7,702 nt of DNA from Bacillota bacterium (GCA_023381095.1 JAMCTO010000242.1:1-7702); one strand, 5' to 3'; positions 1 through 6,490 are shown, counted from the first letter of the stretch. The notes: generated by a model not told the origin, from the letters alone. Made by a program: numbers and translations.

Positions 1-24
1 TCAGCCCTTTGACCCTTTTCCGGC

Positions 25-75
25 CAAAAGACCCTACTTGAATGCGACCAACGGTCCTATTGTTAGGGTCTTTTG
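25..75. repeat. Perfect 12-bp inverted repeat with nested hairpin
   Basis: CAAAAGACCCTA (25-36) is repeated in perfect inverse at 64-75. The 27-bp spacer contains its own small hairpin, GACC-AAC-GGTC (46-56). The A-run on the left arm and T-run on the right arm flank a GACCCTA stem, as in a bidirectional intrinsic terminator. The long structured loop is unusual for one, so a transposon-end or other cruciform remnant is an alternative. The flanking gene to the left is outside the window. Confidence 0.6.
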
Positions 76-136
76 ACGGATGGCATAAGGTGCGCATCGC
101 GATACTGTATCAGTGAACCCATTGATGACCCAAAAC

Positions 137-164
137 TCGAAGGAATCGCCACTGTTTCCTTCGA
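137..164 (-). terminator. Perfect 9-bp hairpin, possible weak minus-strand terminator
   Basis: TCGAAGGAA (137-145) and TTCCTTCGA (156-164) form a perfect 9-bp stem with a 10-nt loop. Read on the minus strand, the stem is followed by G and then TTTT (136-132), a weak T-tract. It lies about 170 bp downstream of the stop of the minus-strand transglutaminase-like remnant and could end that transcript. On the plus strand no T-tract follows. The inverted repeat is certain; the terminator role is inferred. Confidence 0.4.
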
Positions 165-332
165 CTTCAGCAAATCATTCGGGATCTAAGGGAAACAAAC
201 GGAATTGTTGCAGAGTTTTATAATATGTTGTCGATTGTGGAGCTAATGCCGCAGAGCTCCCGCCGTCGCCAAGACGACAACGTATTGCGCAACAGTCACC
301 AGTTTCCCGACAAAAATCAGGATTTGGTGGAG

Positions 333-929
333 TCATGAAGTTTGTAGGCTCTTGTCAGCAATGCCCGGAGTCAGTGCATGATGAGAGGGGTTAGCATGGG
401 CGGAAGTGGTGATGGCCACGCCAGTATTAATGGAGGGCACCGTGACCATCTGCTCATTAACTAAGCATCCATTCCGATAGACGTGTGGCCCTGATTGGCT
501 CGAACGGGAGACGGGTCCAATCATAGGCGGTCCAGAGACGAGGCGGGTGGGTTTGTTGGGATACCGTAAACGTTGACGTGACGGTGTGACTGCCCTCGAA
601 CCCGCCCTTCGCCTGTATGTGGTAATATTGGATTCCAATCCAAAATATAGCGCGATGTGGTATGTGTCGTTTATAGTTCCAAAGTAAGCCGAGCCGCATG
701 TAGGGTCGGCGTTAATTGTTTCTATCCCAGACAAGTAAAACTGAACTCTGTCGTGAAAAGCATTGGTCGCCGTGGCAGAGTCCAATAAATAGCCGCCAAG
801 AACACGTGCTGGGATATGAGCGGTTCCAAGCATAGATACGTAGAACGTTGCAAAGTCGGTACAGCTTCCCATGCGACGACGAAGCATCGCTAGCGCCCCT
901 TGGTCGCCAAATATGGGGCTGGTCACCAA
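333..929 (-). pseudogene. Transglutaminase-like (cysteine protease fold) protein, apparently N-terminally truncated
   Basis: The 198-codon frame begins at a TTG with no well-placed SD. Its first half is a recognisable transglutaminase core: G-S-C23-T-D-F-A, then HIPARVLGGY (38-47), His59 in a hydrophobic strand context (FHDRVQFYL), and D75-P-T. These supply the Cys-His-Asp triad of the family. A further segment around residues 87-97 (NDTYHIALYFG) also fits the end of such domains. The helices that normally precede the Cys (some 50 residues or more) are missing. The same frame stays open upstream to a TAG at 1002-1004, but this adds only 24 codons without domain similarity. The last ~90 residues, rich in Ser, Thr, Pro and Arg, match nothing I know and may be frameshifted. 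I read it as a decayed gene. A secreted or cell-envelope transglutaminase-like protein that happens to be short is the alternative. Confidence 0.5.
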
Positions 930-939
930 ATTACACTGT

Positions 940-967
940 GTTCCTCGACCAAAGAGGAACGTTTTTT
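940..967 (+). terminator. Intrinsic terminator on the plus strand
   Basis: GTTCCTC (940-946) pairs perfectly with GAGGAAC (954-960) around a 7-nt loop, and the stem is followed by G and a run of six T (962-967). This is a textbook rho-independent terminator reading rightward. No plus-strand gene lies upstream of it in the window. It therefore either insulates the phosphate transporter gene 116 bp downstream from read-through, or acts as a leader terminator for it. Confidence 0.65.
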
Positions 968-1083
968 CTGTGCCGTTAAATTTTTCTGGAAAACTCGATT
1001 GCTAACATCTTCGCAGCGTTCTAGTTCTTGCCAGCCATGAATGATTCGTTTGTCGGGCATTCTAACGTATGAGGTGAGAAAAG

Positions 1084-2448
1084 ATGCCCGAGAACCGCAA
1101 CTCGGTTTCCAACGCACTAAATAACGCACCGCTTAGTTTGTTTCATTTCCGCGCTGTCGTGACCGCCGGCATGGGGTTTTTTACCGATGCCTATGATCTC
1201 TTTATTATCGGTGCCGCATTGGTCCTGATTAAACAAATATGGCATTCTTCTTCCTGGGCAGTCGCGTGGATAGGATCTTCCGCGCTCATTGCGGCCTTTA
1301 TTGGAGCTTTTGTTTTTGGAAGGTTAGCAGATATGTTCGGGAGAAAAAAGATCTATGGGTTAGAGGCGTTACTGATGGTGATCGGATCCCTGCTCTCGGC
1401 GGTATCTCCCAATATGATCTGGCTCTTGTTCGCACGTTTTATCATGGGCATTGGCATCGGCGGCGACTACCCGGTCAGCGCTGTGTTAATGAGCGAGTAT
1501 GCCAACACCCGGGATCGGGGAAAACTGGTAAGTCTAGTGTTTTCCATGCAAGCCCTGGGATTGGTAGCTGGGCCTATTGTGGCGCTGACGCTTGTGGCAT
1601 CCGGCCTCAACCCAGCTTGGTCTTGGCGCATAATGCTTGGATTAGGAGCAGTTCCCGCCTTGGCCGTAATTTCATTGCGACGCAAGTTGCCCGAATCGCC
1701 GCGTTATCTGGCTGAAGTCCAGCCGCGTGCCAATAAACGGGTTCGGCACTTGCGCAGCGTAAACGACCCCAGCACTGAAACTGCAGAAACTGGATTTTGG
1801 CAGTTTATCACCAATCCTCGCTACCTCCGCTTATTATTAGGAACGGCCGGCAGCTGGTTTCTGTTCGACTATGCCTACTACGGCAACTCGATTTCCCTGC
1901 CTTGGGTTCTTAAGCTATTAGCGCCGGGAGCATCAACTCTGATGGCTATGGCGTGGTCGCTGATAATCTTTTCGACTGCAGCCGTGCCCGGATATATTTT
2001 GTCGTTTGTGATGATCGACCGGATCGGACACAAAAAATTGCAAATGCTCGGGTTTTCTATGATGGCGCTCGCTTTCGTGAGCATGGGCCTCATTCCACGG
2101 CTGACGACATTTGTTGTTCCTTTTTTGTCGCTATTTGGAATCAGCTATTTTTTCTCCGAGTTTGGTCCCAACACTACAACCTTTGTCCTCGCCGCCGAAT
2201 TATATCCCACCCACATGCGCACTACCGGTCATGGAGTTTCCGCGGGGGTGGCTAAAATCGGCGCATTTGTCGGCGTCTTCGTATTTCCATTGTTAACGCG
2301 TTTCCTGGGCATCAGTGGAACCATATTGCTGACCGGCATATTCTCCCTGGGTGGTCTTCTCCTCACCACGATATTGCCTGAACCAACAGGGCGATCCTTG
2401 GAAGAGTTGTCCGATCCCCACTTAATGCGAAAATCTGGAGAACCTTAG
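1084..2448 (+). CDS. MFS transporter, phosphate:H+ symporter (PHS) family
   Basis: This 454-residue protein of about 12 membrane segments probably imports inorganic phosphate with protons across the cytoplasmic membrane. The N-terminus has GFFTDAYDLF (31-40), typical of the PHS family. MFS motif A is GRLADMFGRKK (79-89). GIGIGGDYPVS (122-132) and PESPRYL (203-209) follow, with a cytosolic central loop at about 210-245. Residues equivalent to the phosphate and proton sites known from the fungal transporter PiPT are all present: Asp35, Asp38, Asp128, Tyr129, Gln156, Trp258, Asp262, Tyr266 and Asn363 (in FGPNTTTF). W-x3-D-x3-Y spacing and the 28-residue Asp128-Gln156 spacing match. The ATG is preceded by GAGGTGA with a 6-nt spacer. 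The gene stands alone, and its stop overlaps the stop of the convergent permease by 4 bases with no terminator between them. PHS members for other organic anions exist, so the substrate is inferred from these residues. Confidence 0.85.
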   Translation: MPENRNSVSNALNNAPLSLFHFRAVVTAGMGFFTDAYDLFIIGAALVLIKQIWHSSSWAVAWIGSSALIAAFIGAFVFGRLADMFGRKKIYGLEALLMVIGSLLSAVSPNMIWLLFARFIMGIGIGGDYPVSAVLMSEYANTRDRGKLVSLVFSMQALGLVAGPIVALTLVASGLNPAWSWRIMLGLGAVPALAVISLRRKLPESPRYLAEVQPRANKRVRHLRSVNDPSTETAETGFWQFITNPRYLRLLLGTAGSWFLFDYAYYGNSISLPWVLKLLAPGASTLMAMAWSLIIFSTAAVPGYILSFVMIDRIGHKKLQMLGFSMMALAFVSMGLIPRLTTFVVPFLSLFGISYFFSEFGPNTTTFVLAAELYPTHMRTTGHGVSAGVAKIGAFVGVFVFPLLTRFLGISGTILLTGIFSLGGLLLTTILPEPTGRSLEELSDPHLMRKSGEP

Positions 2449-3857
2449 GTGGGCATTTTCCTTATCCCCAATTGCCTTCCTTCTGCCGAACCCATGTGAC
2501 GCGTCACCGACAGCACATAAATGATCGTAGGGATCAAGACCACAATCCAAATAACGGCAGACCAGCTGATAGGCAATGCAATGGGCCATACGGATTCATA
2601 AAGCACCCACCAAAAGAGTCCTGTAGCAACCAACGGTAAGACAAAATGTTGGATTGCATGGGATGGCTTTTTTTCATCCCGAAACAACCGCATCAAGGAG
2701 ACGTTCATTAAGGTGTGCGCCGTCACTAAGCCAAATAATACGGCTGTCGTCATCACATTAAACGCCGCAGCAGGACCAAGCCAAAGACCCGCGCTTAAAC
2801 CTGCTGCAACCGCCAAGGCCGCCAGCACCGAGACGCTTTTGGCGGGAGCGCGTCGTCCGTTGACTTGGGCAAAGCTTGTATTCACCAGTTCATCGCGACC
2901 GATCGCATAGAGTACCCGGGATGAACTGGTCAAGAGCGCCAAACTGTCGGTTAATGCACTGTTAATGGCTAAGACCACTAAAGCCACCGCTCCGATTGGG
3001 CCTAAGTAATGCAGAAATACGGTGACTCCCGGCGCATTAGCCGTGGCAAAGGCCCCCATCTTGGCCTCTCCCCAACCGACTGTCAACGCATACGCAGACA
3101 AGGTCAGCGCGGCGCCTACCAAGGTGAGCGAAACCAGGGCCGCTTTGCCAATGAGCCGTCCTTTTTGGGTTTGTACTCCTTTCGTCTCTTCCCCTAAGGA
3201 AGCGTGGCTGCCAATACCAATAAAGCTGGTAATGGCAAAGATCATACCCATCGCCACTCCCTTATATCCGACCGCCCCAATCCTAAACGGCATCAAAGGA
3301 TGAACCGTGTGGGCCCGACTCATTATAATTAAAGACGCTCCAATCAAAAACACAATTTCGGTGAGGCTGGTCGTGGCCAAAACCTTGATACTGGGTCGTA
3401 TCCCCATAACCCCCAGTATCCACGGAATCCCAATAAAGAACAGCACGGCGGCAATCCAAAACCAGCCGGGCAATGCCAGCCCAATGTGTTGTGCTAACCC
3501 CGGTAAGAACACACCGCCAACATAAACTGGAATCCCCGCCACGCTGAGCACTTGATAAAAGGTCACCATAAATCCAGTGATTAGGGCTGCTCGAGATCCT
3601 AATCCCGCCGACACATAACTATAATACCCCCCAGCACTGGCCCGATCTTTAGATAAATGATATAAGGTATTGACTTCGATAAACATTAACGCAAATGCCC
3701 ATAAATATGACAGTGGCAACGCCACCAAGGCAAACGCCGCACCTGCTGTCATGAATGCCACAACATCGCAGGTCGGTGCCATTCCCGCCAAGCTCTGACT
3801 AACCAGGCCCCAGAATCCTACCACGTTAGGGCTTAAGTGGTTGTCGACATTCTCCAT
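2445..3857 (-). CDS. APC-superfamily amino acid permease
   Basis: A hydrophobic protein of 470 residues with about 12 membrane segments, of the usual length for amino acid-polyamine-organocation permeases, which import amino acids or amines by cation symport or exchange. Visible family features are an early S-L-A-G-M-A-P stretch in the first membrane segment, a GGYYSYVSAGLG segment after the second, and a conserved loop with SHASLGEETKG near the middle. I place the start at the ATG at 3857: the AGGAG at 3871-3867 is directly adjacent to the in-frame ATG at 3866 (no spacer) but 9 nt from this one. The gene is divergent from the metal-transporter/fur operon. A candidate promoter (3899-3927) and a Nur-like operator (3874-3890) precede it, so it may be metal-regulated. 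The substrate cannot be read from the sequence; a chelating amino acid such as histidine is a guess from context only. Confidence 0.85.
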   Translation of the reverse strand: MENVDNHLSPNVVGFWGLVSQSLAGMAPTCDVVAFMTAGAAFALVALPLSYLWAFALMFIEVNTLYHLSKDRASAGGYYSYVSAGLGSRAALITGFMVTFYQVLSVAGIPVYVGGVFLPGLAQHIGLALPGWFWIAAVLFFIGIPWILGVMGIRPSIKVLATTSLTEIVFLIGASLIIMSRAHTVHPLMPFRIGAVGYKGVAMGMIFAITSFIGIGSHASLGEETKGVQTQKGRLIGKAALVSLTLVGAALTLSAYALTVGWGEAKMGAFATANAPGVTVFLHYLGPIGAVALVVLAINSALTDSLALLTSSSRVLYAIGRDELVNTSFAQVNGRRAPAKSVSVLAALAVAAGLSAGLWLGPAAAFNVMTTAVLFGLVTAHTLMNVSLMRLFRDEKKPSHAIQHFVLPLVATGLFWWVLYESVWPIALPISWSAVIWIVVLIPTIIYVLSVTRHMGSAEGRQLGIRKMPT

Positions 3858-3873
3858 GCATACCATCTCCTAA

Positions 3874-3890
3874 TTGCGAATGTATTGCAT
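3874..3890 (-). promoter_or_regulatory. Nur/Fur-like operator upstream of the permease
   Basis: The plus strand reads TTGCGA-ATGTA-TTGCAT. Toward the permease it reads ATGCAA-TACAT-TCGCAA. It fits the Nur consensus TTGCAA-N5-TTGCAA with one mismatch in each half and agrees with the element at 3986-4002 at 14 of 17 positions. It begins about 2 nt after the predicted start of transcription and ends 2 bp before the SD, a position suited to repression. The sequence match is direct; binding by the neighbouring Fur-family protein is inferred. Confidence 0.5.
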
Positions 3891-3898
3891 GTGCATTC

Positions 3899-3927
3899 AG
3901 ACTACATTTATCCTCTGGTAGTGTCAA
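3899..3927 (-). promoter_or_regulatory. Candidate sigma-A promoter for the permease
   Basis: On the minus strand a perfect TTGACA (3927-3922) is followed after 17 bp by TAGTCT (3904-3899), a weak -10 with 3 of 6 matches. Transcription would begin near 3892, giving a leader of about 35 nt that contains the Nur-like element and the SD. The strong -35 and correct spacing are the main support. Confidence 0.4.
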
Positions 3928-3952
3928 TGGCGTGCTTATTAAATTAACCCTA

Positions 3953-3981
3953 TTGCACTAACAAATAAATCATGATATGTT
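3953..3981 (+). promoter_or_regulatory. Candidate promoter for the metal-transporter/fur operon
   Basis: TTGCAC (3953-3958) and TATGTT (3976-3981) are separated by 17 bp in an A/T-rich context. The -35 matches at 3 of 6 and the -10 at 4 of 6 positions. Transcription would begin near 3988, inside the Nur-like operator. This is the best candidate in the interval but not a strong promoter on sequence alone. Confidence 0.35.
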
Positions 3982-3985
3982 GTTA

Positions 3986-4002
3986 TTGCAACAAATTCGC
4001 AA
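3986..4002 (+). promoter_or_regulatory. Nur/Fur-like operator upstream of the metal-transporter/fur operon
   Basis: TTGCAA-CAAAT-TCGCAA matches the Nur box TTGCAA-N5-TTGCAA with a single mismatch (T to C in the right half). It overlaps the predicted transcription start and ends 7 bp before the AAGGAGG of the first gene. Because the operon itself encodes a Fur-family regulator, autoregulation is the natural reading. Extra short dyads overlap it (TTGTT/AACAA at 3980-3994), so the exact boundaries of the operator are uncertain. Confidence 0.55.
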
Positions 4003-4025
4003 CAATAAAAAGGAGGACATAGACA

Positions 4026-4913
4026 ATGTTGAATCTTTGGGATCCTCACGCTGGCATTGTCTGGACCACGGCTTTAGTCACTGCGTTCTTGTTGGGCATG
4101 GTGCATGGCATTACACCAGACGAGCACACCTGGCCGATTACCTTTAGTTACGCTATCGGCAGCTATTCGACAAGAAAGGGATTAGTGGCCGGATTGACAT
4201 TCTCGGCTGCGTTCACGCTCCAGCGGGCAATCGCTAGTGAATTGGCGTACTTGGCATTAGACAAATGGTTTACACTAGGATCGTCTGTGGACTATGTGGT
4301 CTATCTATTTGTAGGATTGGCAATGGTTTGGGCTGGACGATATATCGTACGAGGAAAACATTGGCACCTGTCATTGCGGAGATCCCATAAAATGGTGCCT
4401 AGGACGGATAGCATGGTTCAAGCTCCTAAGCCGTGGATGCCTGCGGTGCACGGGTTCATTGCCGGATGGGGCTTTGGTGCATTTGCCATTATCATCTACA
4501 CGGTATTGGCTCCTGCGATGCCATCGGCCGCCTGGGGTTGGGTTCCCGGTGCCTTGTTCGGACTAGGCACCACCGTAATGCAAGCACTAGCCGGTGCCCT
4601 ATTTGGCTGGATTAGCCAACGGCTGGGTTTACCGCCGGAAGCTACCCAAAAAGTGGCACTCATAACCGCAGGACGGACTCTAACTTGGGGAGGCGTTGCC
4701 TTTTTAGCGGGAGGCTTGTTAGGATTGGTTTTGCCAAATTTAGCTAACTTAAGTGTTACCACCGGAATTCACGTACACAATTTAGACAGAATCGGCATCG
4801 CATTTGTGTTAGTGGTAATTTCGGTGATGGGCATCGGTCTTACGACCTTAGTACAGCAAACCCTGTACTGGTCAAGGCAAGCCAAAGATGCCCAACATTC
4901 GCTTCAAAATTAG
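4026..4913 (+). CDS. NicO/UreH-like integral membrane protein, candidate nickel/cobalt transporter
   Basis: This 295-residue protein has about six or seven membrane segments. The first contains H27-G-I-T-P-D32-E33-H34, resembling the metal-binding signatures of nickel/cobalt carriers (HxxxxDH in NiCoT proteins, HGxxPGH in RcnA, HALDPDH in UreH-like proteins), but with an extra Glu before the second His. A second V-H142-G motif after the central loop (AVHGFIAGWGFGAFA) looks like an internal repeat of the first half, as expected for this superfamily. The cytosolic loop at about 110-122 is rich in His and basic residues (GKHWHLSLRRSHK), and another HVH lies near the last segment. An ideal SD, AAGGAGG, sits 9 nt before the ATG. 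It is cotranscribed with the fur-family gene 15 nt downstream and preceded by a Nur-like operator. Repression by metal-loaded regulator would fit uptake better than export. Membership in the superfamily is fairly clear; metal and direction are inferred. Confidence 0.6.
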   Translation: MLNLWDPHAGIVWTTALVTAFLLGMVHGITPDEHTWPITFSYAIGSYSTRKGLVAGLTFSAAFTLQRAIASELAYLALDKWFTLGSSVDYVVYLFVGLAMVWAGRYIVRGKHWHLSLRRSHKMVPRTDSMVQAPKPWMPAVHGFIAGWGFGAFAIIIYTVLAPAMPSAAWGWVPGALFGLGTTVMQALAGALFGWISQRLGLPPEATQKVALITAGRTLTWGGVAFLAGGLLGLVLPNLANLSVTTGIHVHNLDRIGIAFVLVVISVMGIGLTTLVQQTLYWSRQAKDAQHSLQN

Positions 4914-4928
4914 GGAGGCATAGGGTCA

Positions 4929-5366
4929 ATGAAGATAGGCTCTGAAGAACAACTCAAAACATTGCTTCGCACCCGAGGACTTCGTTTTACCCCGGACAGG
5001 CTCCGGGTGTTTCGCGCCTTGGCCGATACCCCTCAGCCACTGTCGGTCCCCGCCTTAATTAACATTGTTGCCCCGGATGGCGTTAATCAAGCCACCGTTT
5101 ATCGAACTGTGGAGCAGTTTTTAGCCCTGGCTGTGGTACAAACGGTTCTGCTGCATGATGGGGTGGTGGGATATGAATTGGTTCCCCCATTTTCTTCCCA
5201 CCACCACCACTTCATTTGCCTCGATTGTGGCAATGTCCAAGATTTACCTGCAGACCGAGTCGATTCCGCGTTGACCAAGAGTTTGCAAGGATTGGGGCTA
5301 AAGGCGGTGGGTCATAAAGTCGACATTTATGGGCAGTGCGAAAAGTGTCATGAAGACACTGATTGA
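4929..5366 (+). CDS. Fur-family metal-responsive transcriptional repressor (possibly Nur-like)
   Basis: A 145-residue protein, the usual Fur length. The N-terminal winged-helix domain (about 8-84) includes the R-x-T-x2-R motif (RFTPDR, 19-24) and recognition helix NQATVYRTVEQF (53-64). The dimerisation and metal domain carries YEL (82-84), the HHHH run (91-94), and two Cys pairs, C97-x2-C100 and C137-x2-C140, which form the structural zinc site. H129 precedes the last pair as in many family members. The start has AGGGAGG 10 nt upstream, overlapping the stop of the transporter gene, so the two genes form an operon. The nearby TTGCAA-N5-TTGCAA elements suggest a nickel-type (Nur) specificity, but the protein alone does not separate Nur from Zur, PerR, Mur or Fur. 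The 3' end overlaps the convergent amidohydrolase by 19 bp. Confidence 0.85.
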   Translation: MKIGSEEQLKTLLRTRGLRFTPDRLRVFRALADTPQPLSVPALINIVAPDGVNQATVYRTVEQFLALAVVQTVLLHDGVVGYELVPPFSSHHHHFICLDCGNVQDLPADRVDSALTKSLQGLGLKAVGHKVDIYGQCEKCHEDTD

Positions 5367-6472
5367 ACACCCCGCCACAGCACCTCGACCCCTACAGGCA
5401 GCGCTTTTTCATTCAGCAAGAAATGAGGTGAGTGATGCGGAAATATCTCTCCCTCGGGAGCGCACCCCAAAAACAGAAATGCGCCTGGACGATGGTGGAG
5501 GTAATAGGCAAAGTCTTCCCCACCCATCGACGGGTTGGATTGCCGCATCTCAACCAAACCCTTTAACCCCTCTGACCAACGAGCCACCGACTCTGCATGA
5601 TTGATTACTGCGGGATAACCTTTCAAATATTCAACTTCGGCAACCGCGCCATATAATCGCGCTGTAGTTTGGCTGATATGACGGATTTCTTCGGCGATCT
5701 TTTCTTGTGTATCTTCAGAAAAAGTACGCACAGTGCCGGTAATTCGGGATTCTTCGGCAATAATGTTGAAATTGGCACCGCCTTCAATGGTGCCGCAAGT
5801 TACCACCGCGGGATCAAACGCACCAATCCGACGAGAGACAATGGTCTGCAAATTAACCACAATCTGAGCTGCAATTAATACCGCATCCTTTGTGGATTCG
5901 GGAGCTGACCCGTGTCCCCCGCGTCCCTTCACCCGAATGATGAATTCGTCGGCGTTGGCCATCGCAGGTCCTACCGACAATTGCACCACACCCACGGGGT
6001 ATTCCGACCATAAATGCAATCCCAACACTTCATCAACGCCATCAAGCACACCAGCCTCGATCATTGGCACTGCGCCCCCAGGCGGTTTTTCTTCGGCAGG
6101 TTGAAACAGCACCCGTACCCGTCCCCTAAAATCTGATCGATGGGAAACTAACCGCTGTGCGGTGGCCAATAAGATGGCCATGTGGCCATCGTGGCCACAG
6201 GCATGCATAATTCCCGCATGCCGAGACGAAAATGGCAGTCCCGTCTCTTCCTGGAGCGGGAGTCCATCAATATCAGCGCGCAACAACACCGTCTTGCCCT
6301 GTCCAGTACCTTCGATATCCGCCCACATTCCGGTGTTTCGTACTATGGGATGTAATCCCATTTCCCGAAGTTGTTGCAACAAATATTCGTGGGTTTTCGT
6401 TTCTTCAAATCCCAACTCCGGAATTTGGTGCAATGTTCGCCGATGGCTCACCACATGTTCACGCCAGTCCAA
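5348..6472 (-). CDS. M20D-family amidohydrolase (N-acyl-amino acid / hippurate-type hydrolase)
   Basis: A cytosolic 374-residue metallopeptidase-like enzyme of typical family length that removes acyl or amino acid groups from N-acyl amino acids or conjugates. Motifs in order are LRADIDGLP (64-72), HACGHDGH (90-97) with metal ligands C92 and H94, FQPAEE (123-128) with the catalytic/ligand glutamates 127-128, LHLW (H153), a GRGGHGS segment opening the dimerisation domain, GGEDF (317-321) and PHHSPHF (345-351) with the last ligand His. The start is TTG at 6472, fixed by GGAGGAGG 8 nt upstream; no in-frame ATG is better placed. It begins 18 nt after the arginase stop, so the two are almost certainly cotranscribed, which suggests a role in freeing or recycling amino acids. 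N-acetyldiaminopimelate deacetylase and aminoacylase are alternatives that sequence alone does not exclude. Confidence 0.85.
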   Translation of the reverse strand: MDWREHVVSHRRTLHQIPELGFEETKTHEYLLQQLREMGLHPIVRNTGMWADIEGTGQGKTVLLRADIDGLPLQEETGLPFSSRHAGIMHACGHDGHMAILLATAQRLVSHRSDFRGRVRVLFQPAEEKPPGGAVPMIEAGVLDGVDEVLGLHLWSEYPVGVVQLSVGPAMANADEFIIRVKGRGGHGSAPESTKDAVLIAAQIVVNLQTIVSRRIGAFDPAVVTCGTIEGGANFNIIAEESRITGTVRTFSEDTQEKIAEEIRHISQTTARLYGAVAEVEYLKGYPAVINHAESVARWSEGLKGLVEMRQSNPSMGGEDFAYYLHHRPGAFLFLGCAPEGEIFPHHSPHFLLNEKALPVGVEVLWRGVQSVSS

Positions 6473-6490
6473 ATTGGATCCCTCCTCCGA

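Larger units (their letters stand above)
1..332. other. Gene-free stretch at left edge
   Basis: No convincing gene is visible here. The stretch holds two perfect inverted repeats, listed separately. A plus-strand open frame (129-338) translates to a basic, partly helical-looking peptide, but it is closed upstream by two consecutive TGA codons, has no SD or good start, and resembles nothing I recognise. A TATAAT at 219-224 has no matching -35 at 16-18 bp. The stretch probably contains the 3' untranslated part of the minus-strand remnant to its right, plus terminator-like structures. Confidence 0.5.

Noticed and set aside
219..224. TATAAT as a promoter for a plus-strand transcript
   Set aside because: No -35 at 16-18 bp, no extended -10 and no gene downstream on that strand.
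129..338. Plus-strand open frame with a helical-looking basic peptide
   Set aside because: It is closed upstream by TGA TGA, has no SD or suitable start, and contains the perfect hairpin at 137-164. No family was recognised.
457..699. Minus-strand frame of 80 codons inside the transglutaminase-like remnant
   Set aside because: It overlaps the region coding for the family motifs in another frame. Its later part could be the true continuation after a frameshift, but nothing recognisable supports that.
700..960. T-box or riboswitch leader ending in the terminator at 940-967
   Set aside because: I looked for the conserved T-box sequence and for common riboswitch cores upstream and saw none, so only the bare terminator is called.
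999..1016. A third Nur-like element upstream of the MFS gene (TTGCTA, six bases, TCGCAG)
   Set aside because: The spacer is 6 instead of 5 and two half-site bases differ, and it does not sit at a credible promoter. Chance is likely.
923..1129. Minus-strand frame of 68 codons overlapping the MFS start
   Set aside because: It lies across the SD and start of a clear gene and has no domain. Part of it (about 1000-1060) could be an eroded upstream piece of the transglutaminase-like gene but cannot be shown to be.
3864..3866. ATG at 3866 as the permease start
   Set aside because: It directly touches the AGGAG with no spacer. The in-frame ATG at 3857 has the normal 9-nt spacing.
3878..3898. GAATG/CATTC dyad before the permease as an arginine-repressor (ARG box) site
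   Set aside because: The spacing of the TGAAT and ATTC halves is too wide for an ARG box. The Nur-like reading at 3874-3890 explains the bases better.
4496..4762. Minus-strand frame opposite the metal-transporter gene
   Set aside because: It is a shadow of a well-supported gene, with no SD and no recognisable domain. The same holds for the long frames opposite the arginase, amidohydrolase and permease genes.
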